Shown piece after piece: positions 25,628 through 33,689 of a stretch of DNA of 37,372 nt. Origin of the DNA: Rhodospirillales bacterium (GTDB lineage: Bacteria > Pseudomonadota > Alphaproteobacteria > Acetobacterales > Acetobacteraceae). A program made the position numbers and the translations under genes. A model generated the notes under the pieces. It ran no database searches, was not told the DNA's origin, and saw nothing but the letters and a program-made list of their open reading frames with translations. Where the stretch lies: NCBI GenBank assembly GCA_947447625.1, contig CANFKS010000036.1, positions 1 through 37,372 on the forward strand, given 5' to 3'. How positions within the stretch are numbered: the stretch's first letter is position 1; the number at the start of each line of letters is the position of its first letter.

Positions 25628-26323
25628 TCAGCCGCGCCGCGTCACTTCCCAGTAGAGCGGCGTCCGCCCGGCGGCGAGCGCCTTGGCCTCGTAGCGCGTC
25701 GGCGGCCACCCTTCGGGCCGGGTTATGGCGGGCGGTGGCACGGCGAACAGGCTCTGGCCGGCCAGCACCTCGCCGACCCAGGCCTGGTAGGTCGGATCGT
25801 CTGATGCGATGCGCCAGATGCCGCCGGGCTTCACCACGCGGGCCAGCTCGGGCAGCAGCGCCGGATGGACGAAGCGGCGCTTGGCGTGGCGCGATTTGGG
25901 CCAGGGGTCAGGGAACATCAGGAACAGGCGCGACACCGAGGCATCCGGCATTTGGCGCAGCAGGTCGCGCGCGTCATCGTCCCACAGGCGCAGATTGCCG
26001 GGCAGCGCCGTCTCCGCCTCGCCGCCTTCCGGCACGAGGCGGGCGAGGAGCGAGCACAGTCCCTGCTCGAACACCTCGCAGGCGATCAGGCCGATGCCGG
26101 GGTTGGCATTGGCCAGGGCCAAGGCGTGTTCGCCCCCGCCGAAGCCGACCTCGAACCACAATTCGGGCGCACGGGGCGTGAAGGCGGCACGCGGATCGGG
26201 GGTGCAGGCAACGTCAAAGCGCATCCGCGGCAAGGTGACTTCGAGCAGAAGTTCCTGCCGCGGGCGCAGCTTGTGGCTGCGCAGGCGCCCGTAGAGCCGG
26301 TCCGGCTGCGGCTTGAGTGTTAT
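25628..26323 (-). CDS. trmB: tRNA (guanine-46-N7)-methyltransferase, probable ATA start
   Basis: Methylates G46 of tRNA with S-adenosylmethionine. The class I methyltransferase fold shows [15 protein letters not shown] (SAM binding), [19 protein letters not shown] (the TrmB-specific motif) and [17 protein letters not shown]. The family's basic N-terminus, [15 protein letters not shown], is encoded at 26255-26299, upstream of the first TTG (26233) and ATG codons in the frame. No ATG, GTG or TTG exists further up; the ATA at 26323-26321 overlaps the metK stop as ATAA, mirroring the ATGA overlaps elsewhere. With it the protein is 231 residues, the usual length. The function is secure; the start is an inference. 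An unnoticed sequence error (A for G) would turn it into a normal ATGA. Confidence 0.88.
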   Translation of the reverse strand: MTLKPQPDRLYGRLRSHKLRPRQELLLEVTLPRMRFDVACTPDPRAAFTPRAPELWFEVGFGGGEHALALANANPGIGLIACEVFEQGLCSLLARLVPEGGEAETALPGNLRLWDDDARDLLRQMPDASVSRLFLMFPDPWPKSRHAKRRFVHPALLPELARVVKPGGIWRIASDDPTYQAWVGEVLAGQSLFAVPPPAITRPEGWPPTRYEAKALAAGRTPLYWEVTRRG

Positions 26324-27507
26324 CGCCCGAACGCCGATTTCAGGGCGCCGACCAGGTCGGTCTTTTCCCAGGTGAAGGTGCCCTTCTCGGCATCCGGCTC
26401 GCGGCCGAAATGCCCGTAGGCCGAGGTTACCGCGTAGATCGGGCGGTTCAGTTGCAGATGTTCGCGAATGCCGCGCGGGCGCAGGTTGACGAGTTCACGC
26501 AGCGTCTTTTCGAGCTTCAGCTCATCGACCTCGTACGGATTGCCGTGCAGTTCGACATAGACCGACAGCGGGTCCGACACGCCGATCGCGTAGCTCAACT
26601 GCAACGTGCAGCGCTCGGCGAGGCCGGCGGCGACCACGTTCTTGGCGAGATAGCGACACACATAGGCGGCCGAGCGATCCACCTTGGTCGGGTCCTTGCC
26701 CGAGAACGCGCCGCCGCCATGCGGGGCCGCGCCGCCATAGGTGTCGACGATGATTTTGCGCCCGGTCAGTCCCGTGTCGCCATCGGGGCCGCCGATGACG
26801 AAATTGCCGGTCGGGTTGATGTAGATCTCGTTTTCAGGCGGCATCCAGCCGGCGGGCAGGCTGCTTTCGATCAGCGGCATCAGCATGCGCTTGATCTGGC
26901 GCTGTTCCATGCCGGCTTCGTGCTGGGTCGAGACCACCACCGAGGTGGCGCCGACGGGCTTGCCGTCGATATAGCGCAGCGTGACCTGGCTTTTGGCATC
27001 CGGCAGCAGGCCGGCGACCGAAAGATCCTTCGCCTTGCGCAGCTCGTTGATGCGGCGCAGCACGAGATGGGCGTAATACAGCGGCGCCGGCATCAGCGAC
27101 GGCGTCTCGGTGCAGGCATAGCCGAACATGATGCCCTGGTCGCCCGCGCCTTCGTCCTTGTTGCCGGCCGAGTCGACGCCCTGCGCGATGTCGGCGGACT
27201 GGGCATGCAGATGGACCGCGATATCCGCGTTCTTCCAGGAGAAGCCGTCCTGGTCGTAGCCGATGTCATGCACCGCCATGCGGCAGAGATGCGCAAGATA
27301 TTCATGCGTGATGGTGCCGGGTCCGCGGGTTTCGCCGGCCAGCACGATGCGGTTGGTCGTGACCAGCGTTTCGCAGGCCACGCGCGCATAGGGGTCGGCC
27401 GCGAGGAACGCGTCGAGCACCGTGTCGCTCAGCCGGTCGGCCACCTTGTCCGGATGGCCCTCAGAGACCGATTCGGAAGTGAACAGGAATTCGCCCTTGT
27501 CGCGCAT
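26320..27507 (-). CDS. metK: S-adenosylmethionine synthetase
   Basis: Makes S-adenosylmethionine from methionine and ATP. The 395 residues begin with the family's [16 protein letters not shown] and contain [12 protein letters not shown], the [24 protein letters not shown] segment and [15 protein letters not shown]. The ATG at 27507 is chosen from family length; GGGAT precedes it. The product feeds the trmB methyltransferase encoded directly downstream. The 159-base gap to dapB holds an inverted repeat but no S-adenosylmethionine riboswitch that I recognise. Confidence 0.98.
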   Translation of the reverse strand: MRDKGEFLFTSESVSEGHPDKVADRLSDTVLDAFLAADPYARVACETLVTTNRIVLAGETRGPGTITHEYLAHLCRMAVHDIGYDQDGFSWKNADIAVHLHAQSADIAQGVDSAGNKDEGAGDQGIMFGYACTETPSLMPAPLYYAHLVLRRINELRKAKDLSVAGLLPDAKSQVTLRYIDGKPVGATSVVVSTQHEAGMEQRQIKRMLMPLIESSLPAGWMPPENEIYINPTGNFVIGGPDGDTGLTGRKIIVDTYGGAAPHGGGAFSGKDPTKVDRSAAYVCRYLAKNVVAAGLAERCTLQLSYAIGVSDPLSVYVELHGNPYEVDELKLEKTLRELVNLRPRGIREHLQLNRPIYAVTSAYGHFGREPDAEKGTFTWEKTDLVGALKSAFGR

Positions 27508-27567
27508 GATCGATCCCGTGCTGACAGTTGTGGTGCCGGGTCCGCCCCGGCTCTCAAACAGAGGTCT

Positions 27568-27593
27568 TTGACCCAATCATCCCCGGGGGTCAA
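27568..27593. promoter_or_regulatory. Inverted repeat upstream of metK
   Basis: TTGACCC (27568-27574) and GGGTCAA (27587-27593) are perfect inverted copies 12 bases apart, about 60 bases before the metK start. It could be an operator dyad, the stem of a leader RNA, or, through TTGACC, part of a promoter. Nothing in the sequence decides between these. Confidence 0.4.
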
Positions 27594-27666
27594 GCGCCGG
27601 GCGGGGGTATGCCGTCTGCGTCTTCCCCGCCTTGCGGCGCCATCGTCAACGCCGGCGGGGCCTCGC

Positions 27667-28437
27667 TCAGCGCATCCCCAACACATCCATCATCGAGTAG
27701 AGCCCCGGCTTGCGCCCCACCACCCACAGCGCCGCGCGCACCGCCCCGGTGGCGAACGCCCGGCGATCGAAGGCGCGATGGGTCAGTTCGATATGCTCGG
27801 TGCCGGCGGCGAAGATCAGCGTATGCTCGCCCACCACCTGCCCGCCGCGCAGGGCCGCAAACCCGATCGCCCCGGTCTTGCGCGCGCCGGTATGCCCATC
27901 CCGCCCGCTTTCCATCACATCGGCGAGAGTGACCCCGCGCCCCTTGGCCACCGCCCGGCCCATGCCCACCGCCGTGCCCGAGGGCGCGTCGACCTTCTGG
28001 CGGTGATGCATCTCGACGATTTCCGCGTCATATGCCTCCGCCGGGAGCGCTGCCCCCATCTTCTCGGCCAGCGCGATCACCAGGTTCACGCCGGGCGAGA
28101 AATTGGGCGCATGCACCACAGCCACGTGCTTTGCAGCCTCCGCCACCGCGGCCTCATCCTCGGGCGACAATCCGGTCGTGCCCAGCACCCAGGCGCATGA
28201 CGCGGCCGCGATCGCCTTGGCATGGGCCTGCACCGAACCCGCATGGGTGAATTCCACCACCACATCGCTTGCCGCCGCCAGCGCCGCCATGTCGGCCAGC
28301 AGCGCCACGCCCGCCGGCGCCTCGGCGCCGGCGCGGTCGATCCCGCCGGTCACCTGCGCCCCCGCCGCCAGCGCCTCCTCGGCCACCAGGCGGCCCATCC
28401 GCCCTGCGATGCCGGCCACTCCGATACCTTTGTGCAT
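27667..28437 (-). CDS. dapB: 4-Hydroxy-tetrahydrodipicolinate reductase
   Basis: Second committed step of lysine and diaminopimelate synthesis, NAD(P)H-dependent. The 256-residue protein has the Rossmann motif GIGVAGIAGRMGR (4-16), VEFTHAGSV, the PNFSPGVNL loop, and the catalytic region EMHHRQKVDAPSGTA with His144/His145 and Lys148. The ATG at 28437 places the nucleotide-binding loop right at the N-terminus; an in-frame ATG two codons earlier is equally possible. AAGGGGATGGGA lies just upstream. It is 63 bases from the divergent PPOX-type gene. Confidence 0.97.
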   Translation of the reverse strand: MHKGIGVAGIAGRMGRLVAEEALAAGAQVTGGIDRAGAEAPAGVALLADMAALAAASDVVVEFTHAGSVQAHAKAIAAASCAWVLGTTGLSPEDEAAVAEAAKHVAVVHAPNFSPGVNLVIALAEKMGAALPAEAYDAEIVEMHHRQKVDAPSGTAVGMGRAVAKGRGVTLADVMESGRDGHTGARKTGAIGFAALRGGQVVGEHTLIFAAGTEHIELTHRAFDRRAFATGAVRAALWVVGRKPGLYSMMDVLGMR

Positions 28438-28500
28438 TCCCATCCCCTTCCCGATCACGCCCCGGCGCGGCATCCTCAATCCGTAGCGGAGTTAAACCAC

Positions 28501-29112
28501 ATGAACGCCATCACCGACACTGCCACCCTGCGCGCCCATTTCGGCGCCCCCAGCGAGCGCGCCGTGCTGAAGCAGCTCGATCACCTCGATCCCCATTGTC
28601 AGGCCTTCATCGCCCTCTCGCCCTTCGCCGTCCTCGCCACGACCGACGGTGCGGGCAATGTGGACGCGAGCCCCCGCGGCGATGCGCCCGGCTTCGTCCA
28701 TGTCCTGGACGCCCACACGCTCATCCTGCCCGATCGCCCCGGCAACCGCCGGATCGACAGCCTGCAGAACATCATCGCCCATCCCGGCATCGGCCTGATT
28801 TTCTTCGTCCCCGGCATCGACGAAACCGTCCGCGTCAACGGCACCGCCGTCATCACCACCGACCCCGACACCCTCGCCCCCCTTGCTGCCCAAGGCAAAA
28901 CCCCCAGCAGCGCCATCGTGGTGACGGTGCGCGAGGCCTATTACCACTGCGCCAAAGCCCTCATCCGCTCGAAACTCTGGGACCCCGCAACCCGCATCGA
29001 ACGCAACACCTTCCCATCGCTGGGCCAGATACTGGTCGATCAGATCGGCGGCGCCTCCGTCGCCGAGGCGGATGCGAGCCTCGCTGCAGCGTATCGGAAC
29101 CAGTTGTATTGA
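28501..29112 (+). CDS. Pyridoxamine-phosphate-oxidase-like FMN-binding protein
   Basis: A 203-residue member of the split-barrel PPOX superfamily, resembling the MSMEG_1061-type flavoproteins. Characteristic stretches are FAVLATTDGAGNVDASPRGD, the DRPGNRRIDSLQNI loop that would hold FMN phosphate, and FFVPGIDETVRVNGTA. It is likely a cytoplasmic FMN (or F420)-dependent oxidoreductase; the substrate is unknown. The ATG at 28501 has a GGAG about nine bases upstream; longer upstream frames run antisense to dapB and lack support. It is a single gene, divergent from dapB. Confidence 0.85.
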   Translation: MNAITDTATLRAHFGAPSERAVLKQLDHLDPHCQAFIALSPFAVLATTDGAGNVDASPRGDAPGFVHVLDAHTLILPDRPGNRRIDSLQNIIAHPGIGLIFFVPGIDETVRVNGTAVITTDPDTLAPLAAQGKTPSSAIVVTVREAYYHCAKALIRSKLWDPATRIERNTFPSLGQILVDQIGGASVAEADASLAAAYRNQLY

Positions 29113-29182
29113 AGGGAAAGGCGGGGCTTCTGCCCTAAAAAAAAGGGGCGAAACCGGCTGATCCTCCGTCTTCGGAGGGCAA

Positions 29183-29220
29183 CGGCCACAGGGAGGAGCG
29201 CAGAGCCCTCCCCGTGGCCG
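29183..29220. terminator. Bidirectional hairpin between convergent genes
   Basis: 14-base arms CGGCCACAGGGAGG (29183-29196) and CCTCCCCGTGGCCG (29207-29220) pair with one mismatch. It lies between the converging PPOX-type and solute-binding protein genes, beside a smaller CCTCCG/CGGAGG hairpin (29163-29178). No T run follows on either side, so termination would be inefficient or Rho-assisted. Confidence 0.55.
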
Positions 29221-29232
29221 GCAGAAACGAAC

Positions 29233-30813
29233 TCAGGCCTTCAGCCACGCCTTGTCGAGCACGCGCCCGTTGTCGAGGTCGAACCCGTTATGCGGGGTCA
29301 CGCCGCCGATTTTTTTGCTGTGCGCGGAGAGGTAGTCCCGGAAGCCCGGCACGATCACGCCGCCTTCCTTGTTCAGCATCTCCTGCATGTCCCAGATATA
29401 GGTCTTGCGCTTGGCCAAATCGGTCTCGGCGCGGGCGTCGGCCAGCAGCTTGTCGAATTTCGGGTTGTTCCAGTGGCTTTCGTTCCACGGCGCGCCGCCC
29501 TTGTAGGCCACGCCGAGCATCTGCGTCGCGGTCGGACGCCCTGCCCAATACGAGGTCACGAACGGGCCCTTGAGCCACACATTGTCCCAGAACCCGTCCA
29601 CCGGCTCCTTTTTGAGGTCGACCTTGATGCCGGCCTTTGCTGCCGAGGCCTGGAACAGGGTGCACATATCGACAGCCCCGGCGAAGGCTGCGTCCGAGGC
29701 CTGAAGCAGGATCTTTGCATCGGCCATGCCGGCTTTCTTGAAGTGGAACTTCGCCTTGTCCGGATCATACTTGGTCTGCGGCAACTGGCTGTGGAAGAAT
29801 GCATCGCCCTTGGGGATCGGGTGATCGTTGCCGAGCGAGCCGTAGCCGGCGAACAGCGTCTTGGTGATCTGCTCGCGATCGATCGCGTATTTGAGGGCAA
29901 GCCGCATATCGAGGCTGTTATAGGGCGCCGCGTCGGACTGCATCGCCATCACCGGATGCCAGCCGCCGGGCGAGCGCATCACCTCGATTTTGTCGTTTTT
30001 CGACAGCAGCCCCACGGTGCGCGCATCGCAGCGGTTCATCAGGTCGATCTGACCGGAAATCAGGGCGTTCATTCGTGCGGAGCCATCGGCGACCACGGTG
30101 ATTTCGTAGCTGTCGAGCCAGCCGTGGTTCTTTTTCCAATAGTTCGGATTGCGCTTGCCGCTGACCCGCACACCGGGCTGGAACTGATCGAGCGTGAACG
30201 CCCCGGTGCCGATCGGCTTGGACCAGTCGGTATGGCCGTCCGGCACCACGACAATGTGGTAATCGGTGATGATCTGGAGGAAATCGGCATCCGGCGCCTC
30301 AAGCTCGATCAGAACCTGCATCGGCCCGCTCTTGCGGATGTCCTTGATCGCCTTCATCGGCCCCGCGGCACCGGACTTGGTTTTGCCGCGATGCAGGTTG
30401 AGCGAATAGATCGCGTCCTCGACGGTGAAGGCCTTGCCGTTGCTGAACTGGATGCCCTTGCGCAGGTTCAGCACCCATTCGGTCGCGCCTTTGCGCGCCT
30501 CCCAGCTCTCGGCAAGCTCGGGGATCGGCTTGTTGTCCGGCCCGTTCTCGACCAGGCCGTTGAACAGGCTGTAGGCGGTGATCACCATCACCGTGTCGGT
30601 CCAGCTGCCCGGATCGAGGCTGTCCGTGGTGCTGCCGCCGGCCAGGCCGAGCCGCAAATGGCCACCTTTGCGCGGCGCGTCCGCGGCCGAGGCGATCCCC
30701 GGGATCGCCAGCGCCGCCCCCCCGAAGCCGATGGCCGCAGCCCGGCCCATGAAATCGCGCCGCGAGAGGCTGCCCTGCGCGAAGCGCAGTTTCAGATCAT
30801 CGAACTCGTTCAT
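29233..30813 (-). CDS. Peptide-type ABC solute-binding protein, Tat-exported
   Basis: A 526-residue periplasmic binding protein of the DppA/OppA class (family 5). The N-terminus has the twin-arginine signal SRRDFMGRAA followed by a hydrophobic stretch and the likely cleavage site ASA-AD. Inside, the family segments EWVLNLRKGIQFSNGKAFT and KYAIDREQITKTLFAG are clear. It is transcribed after the tartrate dehydratase gene (96 bases apart), and no permease follows, so it is an orphan. A substrate related to tartrate metabolism is possible but not shown; peptide-type binding proteins often take non-peptide ligands. GGGGAGA stands upstream of the ATG at 30813, which also gives the signal peptide its normal position; a longer start at 30903 is not needed. 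Confidence 0.92.
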   Translation of the reverse strand: MNEFDDLKLRFAQGSLSRRDFMGRAAAIGFGGAALAIPGIASAADAPRKGGHLRLGLAGGSTTDSLDPGSWTDTVMVITAYSLFNGLVENGPDNKPIPELAESWEARKGATEWVLNLRKGIQFSNGKAFTVEDAIYSLNLHRGKTKSGAAGPMKAIKDIRKSGPMQVLIELEAPDADFLQIITDYHIVVVPDGHTDWSKPIGTGAFTLDQFQPGVRVSGKRNPNYWKKNHGWLDSYEITVVADGSARMNALISGQIDLMNRCDARTVGLLSKNDKIEVMRSPGGWHPVMAMQSDAAPYNSLDMRLALKYAIDREQITKTLFAGYGSLGNDHPIPKGDAFFHSQLPQTKYDPDKAKFHFKKAGMADAKILLQASDAAFAGAVDMCTLFQASAAKAGIKVDLKKEPVDGFWDNVWLKGPFVTSYWAGRPTATQMLGVAYKGGAPWNESHWNNPKFDKLLADARAETDLAKRKTYIWDMQEMLNKEGGVIVPGFRDYLSAHSKKIGGVTPHNGFDLDNGRVLDKAWLKA

Positions 30814-30909
30814 CGCTACAGTCTCCCCTGATCGTTTATCATGCGTCAGTCTGGGCGCGATTTTGCCATGCACCGCGGCCTCATACAATCGGGCGTGCTC
30901 CACCCCCGC

Positions 30910-32073
30910 TCAGGCCGCGAGCGCCTGCATGATCGGGTACAGATCGGCCTTGGCCTCGAACCCGATTCCCGGCAGCTCCGGCATGGTGAGGATCCCATCC
31001 TCCACCCGGCAGCCATCGGGAAAACCGCCAAACGGCTGGAACACATCGGGATAGCTCTCATTGCCGCCCAGCCCCAGCCCGGCCGCGATATTCAGCGACA
31101 TCTGATGCCCGCCATGCGGAATGCAGCGCCGCCACGACCAGCCCGCTTCCTTCACGACTTCCAGTGTCCGCAAATATTCACACAGCCCATAGCTCAACGC
31201 GCAATCGAACTGCAGCCAGTCCCGATCCGGGCGCATGCCGCCATAGCGCAGCAGGTTGCGCGCATCCTGGTGGCTGAACAGGTTCTCCCCCGTTGCCATC
31301 GCCCCCGGATAGAATTCGGCCAGCGCAGCCTGGAGCTGGAAATCGAGCGGGTCGCCGGCCTCCTCGTACCAGAACAGGTCGTACTGCTTCATCATCTTGG
31401 CATAGGCGATCGCGCTCTCCAGATCGTAGCGCCCGTTGGCATCCACCGCGAGCCGTGCCTTGCCGTTCAGTTCGCGCAACACCGCCTCGATCCGCGCCTG
31501 GTCCACCGCGATCGGCTCGCCGCCGATCTTCATCTTGACCACGTTGTAGCCCCGATCGAGATACGAGCGCATCTCGCCGCACAACTGCGAATGGTCCTTG
31601 CCCGGATAATAGTATCCCCCCGCCGCATACAGGAACACATGCGGATCGGCCTGGGTCCCATAGCGCTCTGCCAGCAGCCGGAACAACGGACGCCGGGCGA
31701 TTTTGGCCACCGCGTCCCACACCGCCATGTCGATCGTGCCCACCGCGACCGAGCGCTCGCCATGACCGCCCGGCTTCTCGTTCTTCATCATCGCCGCCCA
31801 AATCCGGTCAGGATCGAGGTTCTCCCCGGTGTGATCGAGCAGATCCGCGGGCGCTGCCTCCATCACCCGCGGCGCGAACCGCTCGCGGATCAACCCGCCC
31901 TGCCCATAACGACCGTTCGAATTGAACCCGTAGCCGATCACCGGCTTGCCGTCGCGGATCACATCGGTGACCACCGCGACCACCGATGTCGTCATCTTGG
32001 AGAAGTCGATATAGGCATTGCGGATCGGCGAGGCGATCATGTGGGTGGCTTCGCGGACATCGACGATACGCAT
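30910..32073 (-). CDS. tarD: D(-)-tartrate dehydratase (enolase superfamily)
   Basis: Dehydrates D-tartrate to oxaloacetate with Mg2+. The 387-residue protein belongs to the mandelate-racemase group and closely matches my memory of the characterised Bradyrhizobium enzyme over long stretches. The residues known there (Lys184, Asp213, Glu239, Glu265, His322) fall here at Lys182 (KMKIG), Asp211 (VDANGRY), Glu237 (WYEEAGDP), Glu263 (GENLFSHQD) and His320 (CIPHGGHQ), a constant offset of two. The family opening MRIVDVRE supports the start at 32073. It is transcribed with the downstream solute-binding protein. D-tartrate is inferred from family resemblance, with homologues of unknown specificity as the alternative. 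Confidence 0.9.
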   Translation of the reverse strand: MRIVDVREATHMIASPIRNAYIDFSKMTTSVVAVVTDVIRDGKPVIGYGFNSNGRYGQGGLIRERFAPRVMEAAPADLLDHTGENLDPDRIWAAMMKNEKPGGHGERSVAVGTIDMAVWDAVAKIARRPLFRLLAERYGTQADPHVFLYAAGGYYYPGKDHSQLCGEMRSYLDRGYNVVKMKIGGEPIAVDQARIEAVLRELNGKARLAVDANGRYDLESAIAYAKMMKQYDLFWYEEAGDPLDFQLQAALAEFYPGAMATGENLFSHQDARNLLRYGGMRPDRDWLQFDCALSYGLCEYLRTLEVVKEAGWSWRRCIPHGGHQMSLNIAAGLGLGGNESYPDVFQPFGGFPDGCRVEDGILTMPELPGIGFEAKADLYPIMQALAA

Positions 32074-32154
32074 GGGTTCGCTCCGGGCAGGGGGGATCGC
32101 GCCCAGTCTATGCCGCCAGCCCGCCCGATATCGCAAGTGGGGCCACGGATTTCC

Positions 32155-32183
32155 TTGACATTGCTGCGACGCACAACTAAATG
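32155..32183 (+). promoter_or_regulatory. Candidate promoter of the RNA helicase gene
   Basis: A perfect TTGACA (32155-32160) and TAAATG (32178-32183) are separated by 17 bases. The -10 is weak (three of six). The helicase ATG is at 32413, so the leader would be about 220 bases. The 339-base gap 32074-32412 holds no other gene that I can support. Confidence 0.5.
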
Positions 32184-32412
32184 CCGGCTTGCGCTTCTTG
32201 ATGTGTTTCTGTGCGCTGCCACCCCGTGTACGCTTTGCGACCGGTTTTCAACGCGATCCGCGTTCTCAACGGTCTTTCTCGGGGGCACGCTTGCCGGTAG
32301 CTCCACTCACTCAGCAATTCTGCGCCGGCTTGCGGTCCTGCCGACTGCTATGCCCACGTGTGCGCCCATTCTGGCGACCGCGCGTGGCTCAACGCGAAAG
32401 ACTATATCCTAC

Positions 32413-33558
32413 ATGAGCAGCTTCGAATCCCTCGGCCTCGCCCCCGCCCTTCTGAAGGCGCTGGCGGCCGAAGGCTACACCACACCGACCCCCATCCAGG
32501 AGCAGGCCATCGAGCCCGCGCTGGCCGGCCGCGATGTCCAGGGCATCGCCCAGACCGGCACCGGCAAAACCGCCGCCTTCGCCCTGCCGATCCTCCAGCG
32601 CCTCGCCGCGCAGCGCAAGCCGACCGTGCGCGGCGGCTGCCGCGTGCTCGTCCTGGCGCCCACCCGTGAACTCGCCAGCCAGATCGCCGAAAGCTTCCGC
32701 GTCTATGGCAAGTTCATCGGCGTGCGCGTGATCACCATGTTCGGCGGCGTGCCCAAGGGCAAGCAGGCCCGCGCCATCGCCGGCGGCGTCGACGTCCTCG
32801 TCGCCACCCCCGGCCGCCTGATCGACCACATGCAGGACCGCACCGTCCGCCTCGACACCACCGAGGTGCTGGTGCTCGACGAAGCCGATCACATGCTCGA
32901 TCTCGGCTTCATCATCCCGATCCGGCGCATCGTCGCCACCATCCCGGCCTCGCGCCAGACGATGTTCTTCTCGGCCACCATGCCGAAGGAAATCGCCTCG
33001 CTCGCCCAGACCATGCTGCGCGACCCGGTCCATGTCGCCGTGGCGCCGGCCGCCACCACTGCCGAACGCGTCGACCAGCACGTCATCTTCGTCGAAGGTG
33101 CCGCCAAGCGCGTCATCCTGTTCGACCTGCTGGCCGAAGTCGCCACCGGACGCACCCTGGTCTTCACCAAGACCAAGCACGGCGCCGACAAGGTGGTGAA
33201 ATACCTCGAAGAGAACGGCATGCCGGCCGCCGCCATTCATGGCAACAAGAGCCAGCCGCAGCGTGAGCGCGCGCTGCACCAGTTCCGCACCGGCGAATTG
33301 CGCGTCCTCATCGCCACCGACATCGCCGCCCGCGGCATCGATGTTGACGGCGTGTCCCATGTCATCAACTTCGACCTGCCGAACGTGCCGGAAAGCTACG
33401 TCCACCGCATCGGCCGCACCGCGCGCGCCGGCGCCACCGGCGTCGCCATCTCGTTCTGCTCCGGCGAGGAACGCCCGTTCCTCAAAGGCATCGAGAAGCT
33501 CACCCGCCAGCGCGTCCCCGTCATGACGGCCCCGGGCCGCATTGCCAAAGCCGCCTGA
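32413..33558 (+). CDS. DEAD-box RNA helicase, RhlE-like
   Basis: ATP-dependent RNA helicase for ribosome assembly or RNA decay. The 381 residues contain the Q motif (PTPIQEQAI), Walker A AQTGTGKT, PTRELA, DEAD (in LVLDEADHMLDLGF), SAT, and in the second domain ATDIAARGIDVDG and HRIGRTARAG. The protein stops right after the helicase core, with only a short PGRIAKAA tail, so it lacks the long basic C-terminal extension common in RhlE proteins. The ATG at 32413 matches the family start; no good ribosome binding site is visible. It may act with PNPase, encoded elsewhere in the window, but nothing here links them directly. Confidence 0.94.
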   Translation: MSSFESLGLAPALLKALAAEGYTTPTPIQEQAIEPALAGRDVQGIAQTGTGKTAAFALPILQRLAAQRKPTVRGGCRVLVLAPTRELASQIAESFRVYGKFIGVRVITMFGGVPKGKQARAIAGGVDVLVATPGRLIDHMQDRTVRLDTTEVLVLDEADHMLDLGFIIPIRRIVATIPASRQTMFFSATMPKEIASLAQTMLRDPVHVAVAPAATTAERVDQHVIFVEGAAKRVILFDLLAEVATGRTLVFTKTKHGADKVVKYLEENGMPAAAIHGNKSQPQRERALHQFRTGELRVLIATDIAARGIDVDGVSHVINFDLPNVPESYVHRIGRTARAGATGVAISFCSGEERPFLKGIEKLTRQRVPVMTAPGRIAKAA

Positions 33559-33571
33559 TCGCCCGCCTCCC

Positions 33572-33600
33572 CCATGGTCCGGCCTCGCGCCGGACCATGG
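33572..33600. terminator. Perfect hairpin after the helicase gene
   Basis: CCATGGTCCGGC (33572-33583) and GCCGGACCATGG (33589-33600) are perfect 12-bp arms around loop CTCGC, 14 bases after the stop. It has no T run on either side and is therefore either a Rho-assisted 3' end or a palindromic repeat unit. It lies 90 bases before the next gene. Confidence 0.55.
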
Positions 33601-33689
33601 GACACCTGGCGCAGACAATCCGATTATCCTGCCTAGGCGCCCCCGCGTGGTCCAGGCTATGTTCCGGCTCTCGGACAGGGAGCCCCATC

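Noticed and set aside
27508-27666. SAM-II or SAM/SAH riboswitch upstream of metK
   Set aside because: The conserved cores that I know for these classes are not visible; only plain inverted repeats are.
29130-29160. Run of A flanked by CCCT and AGGGG after the PPOX-type gene, as a terminator
   Set aside because: The A run is in the loop and the stem is only four bases, so it is too weak compared with the larger hairpin at 29183-29220.
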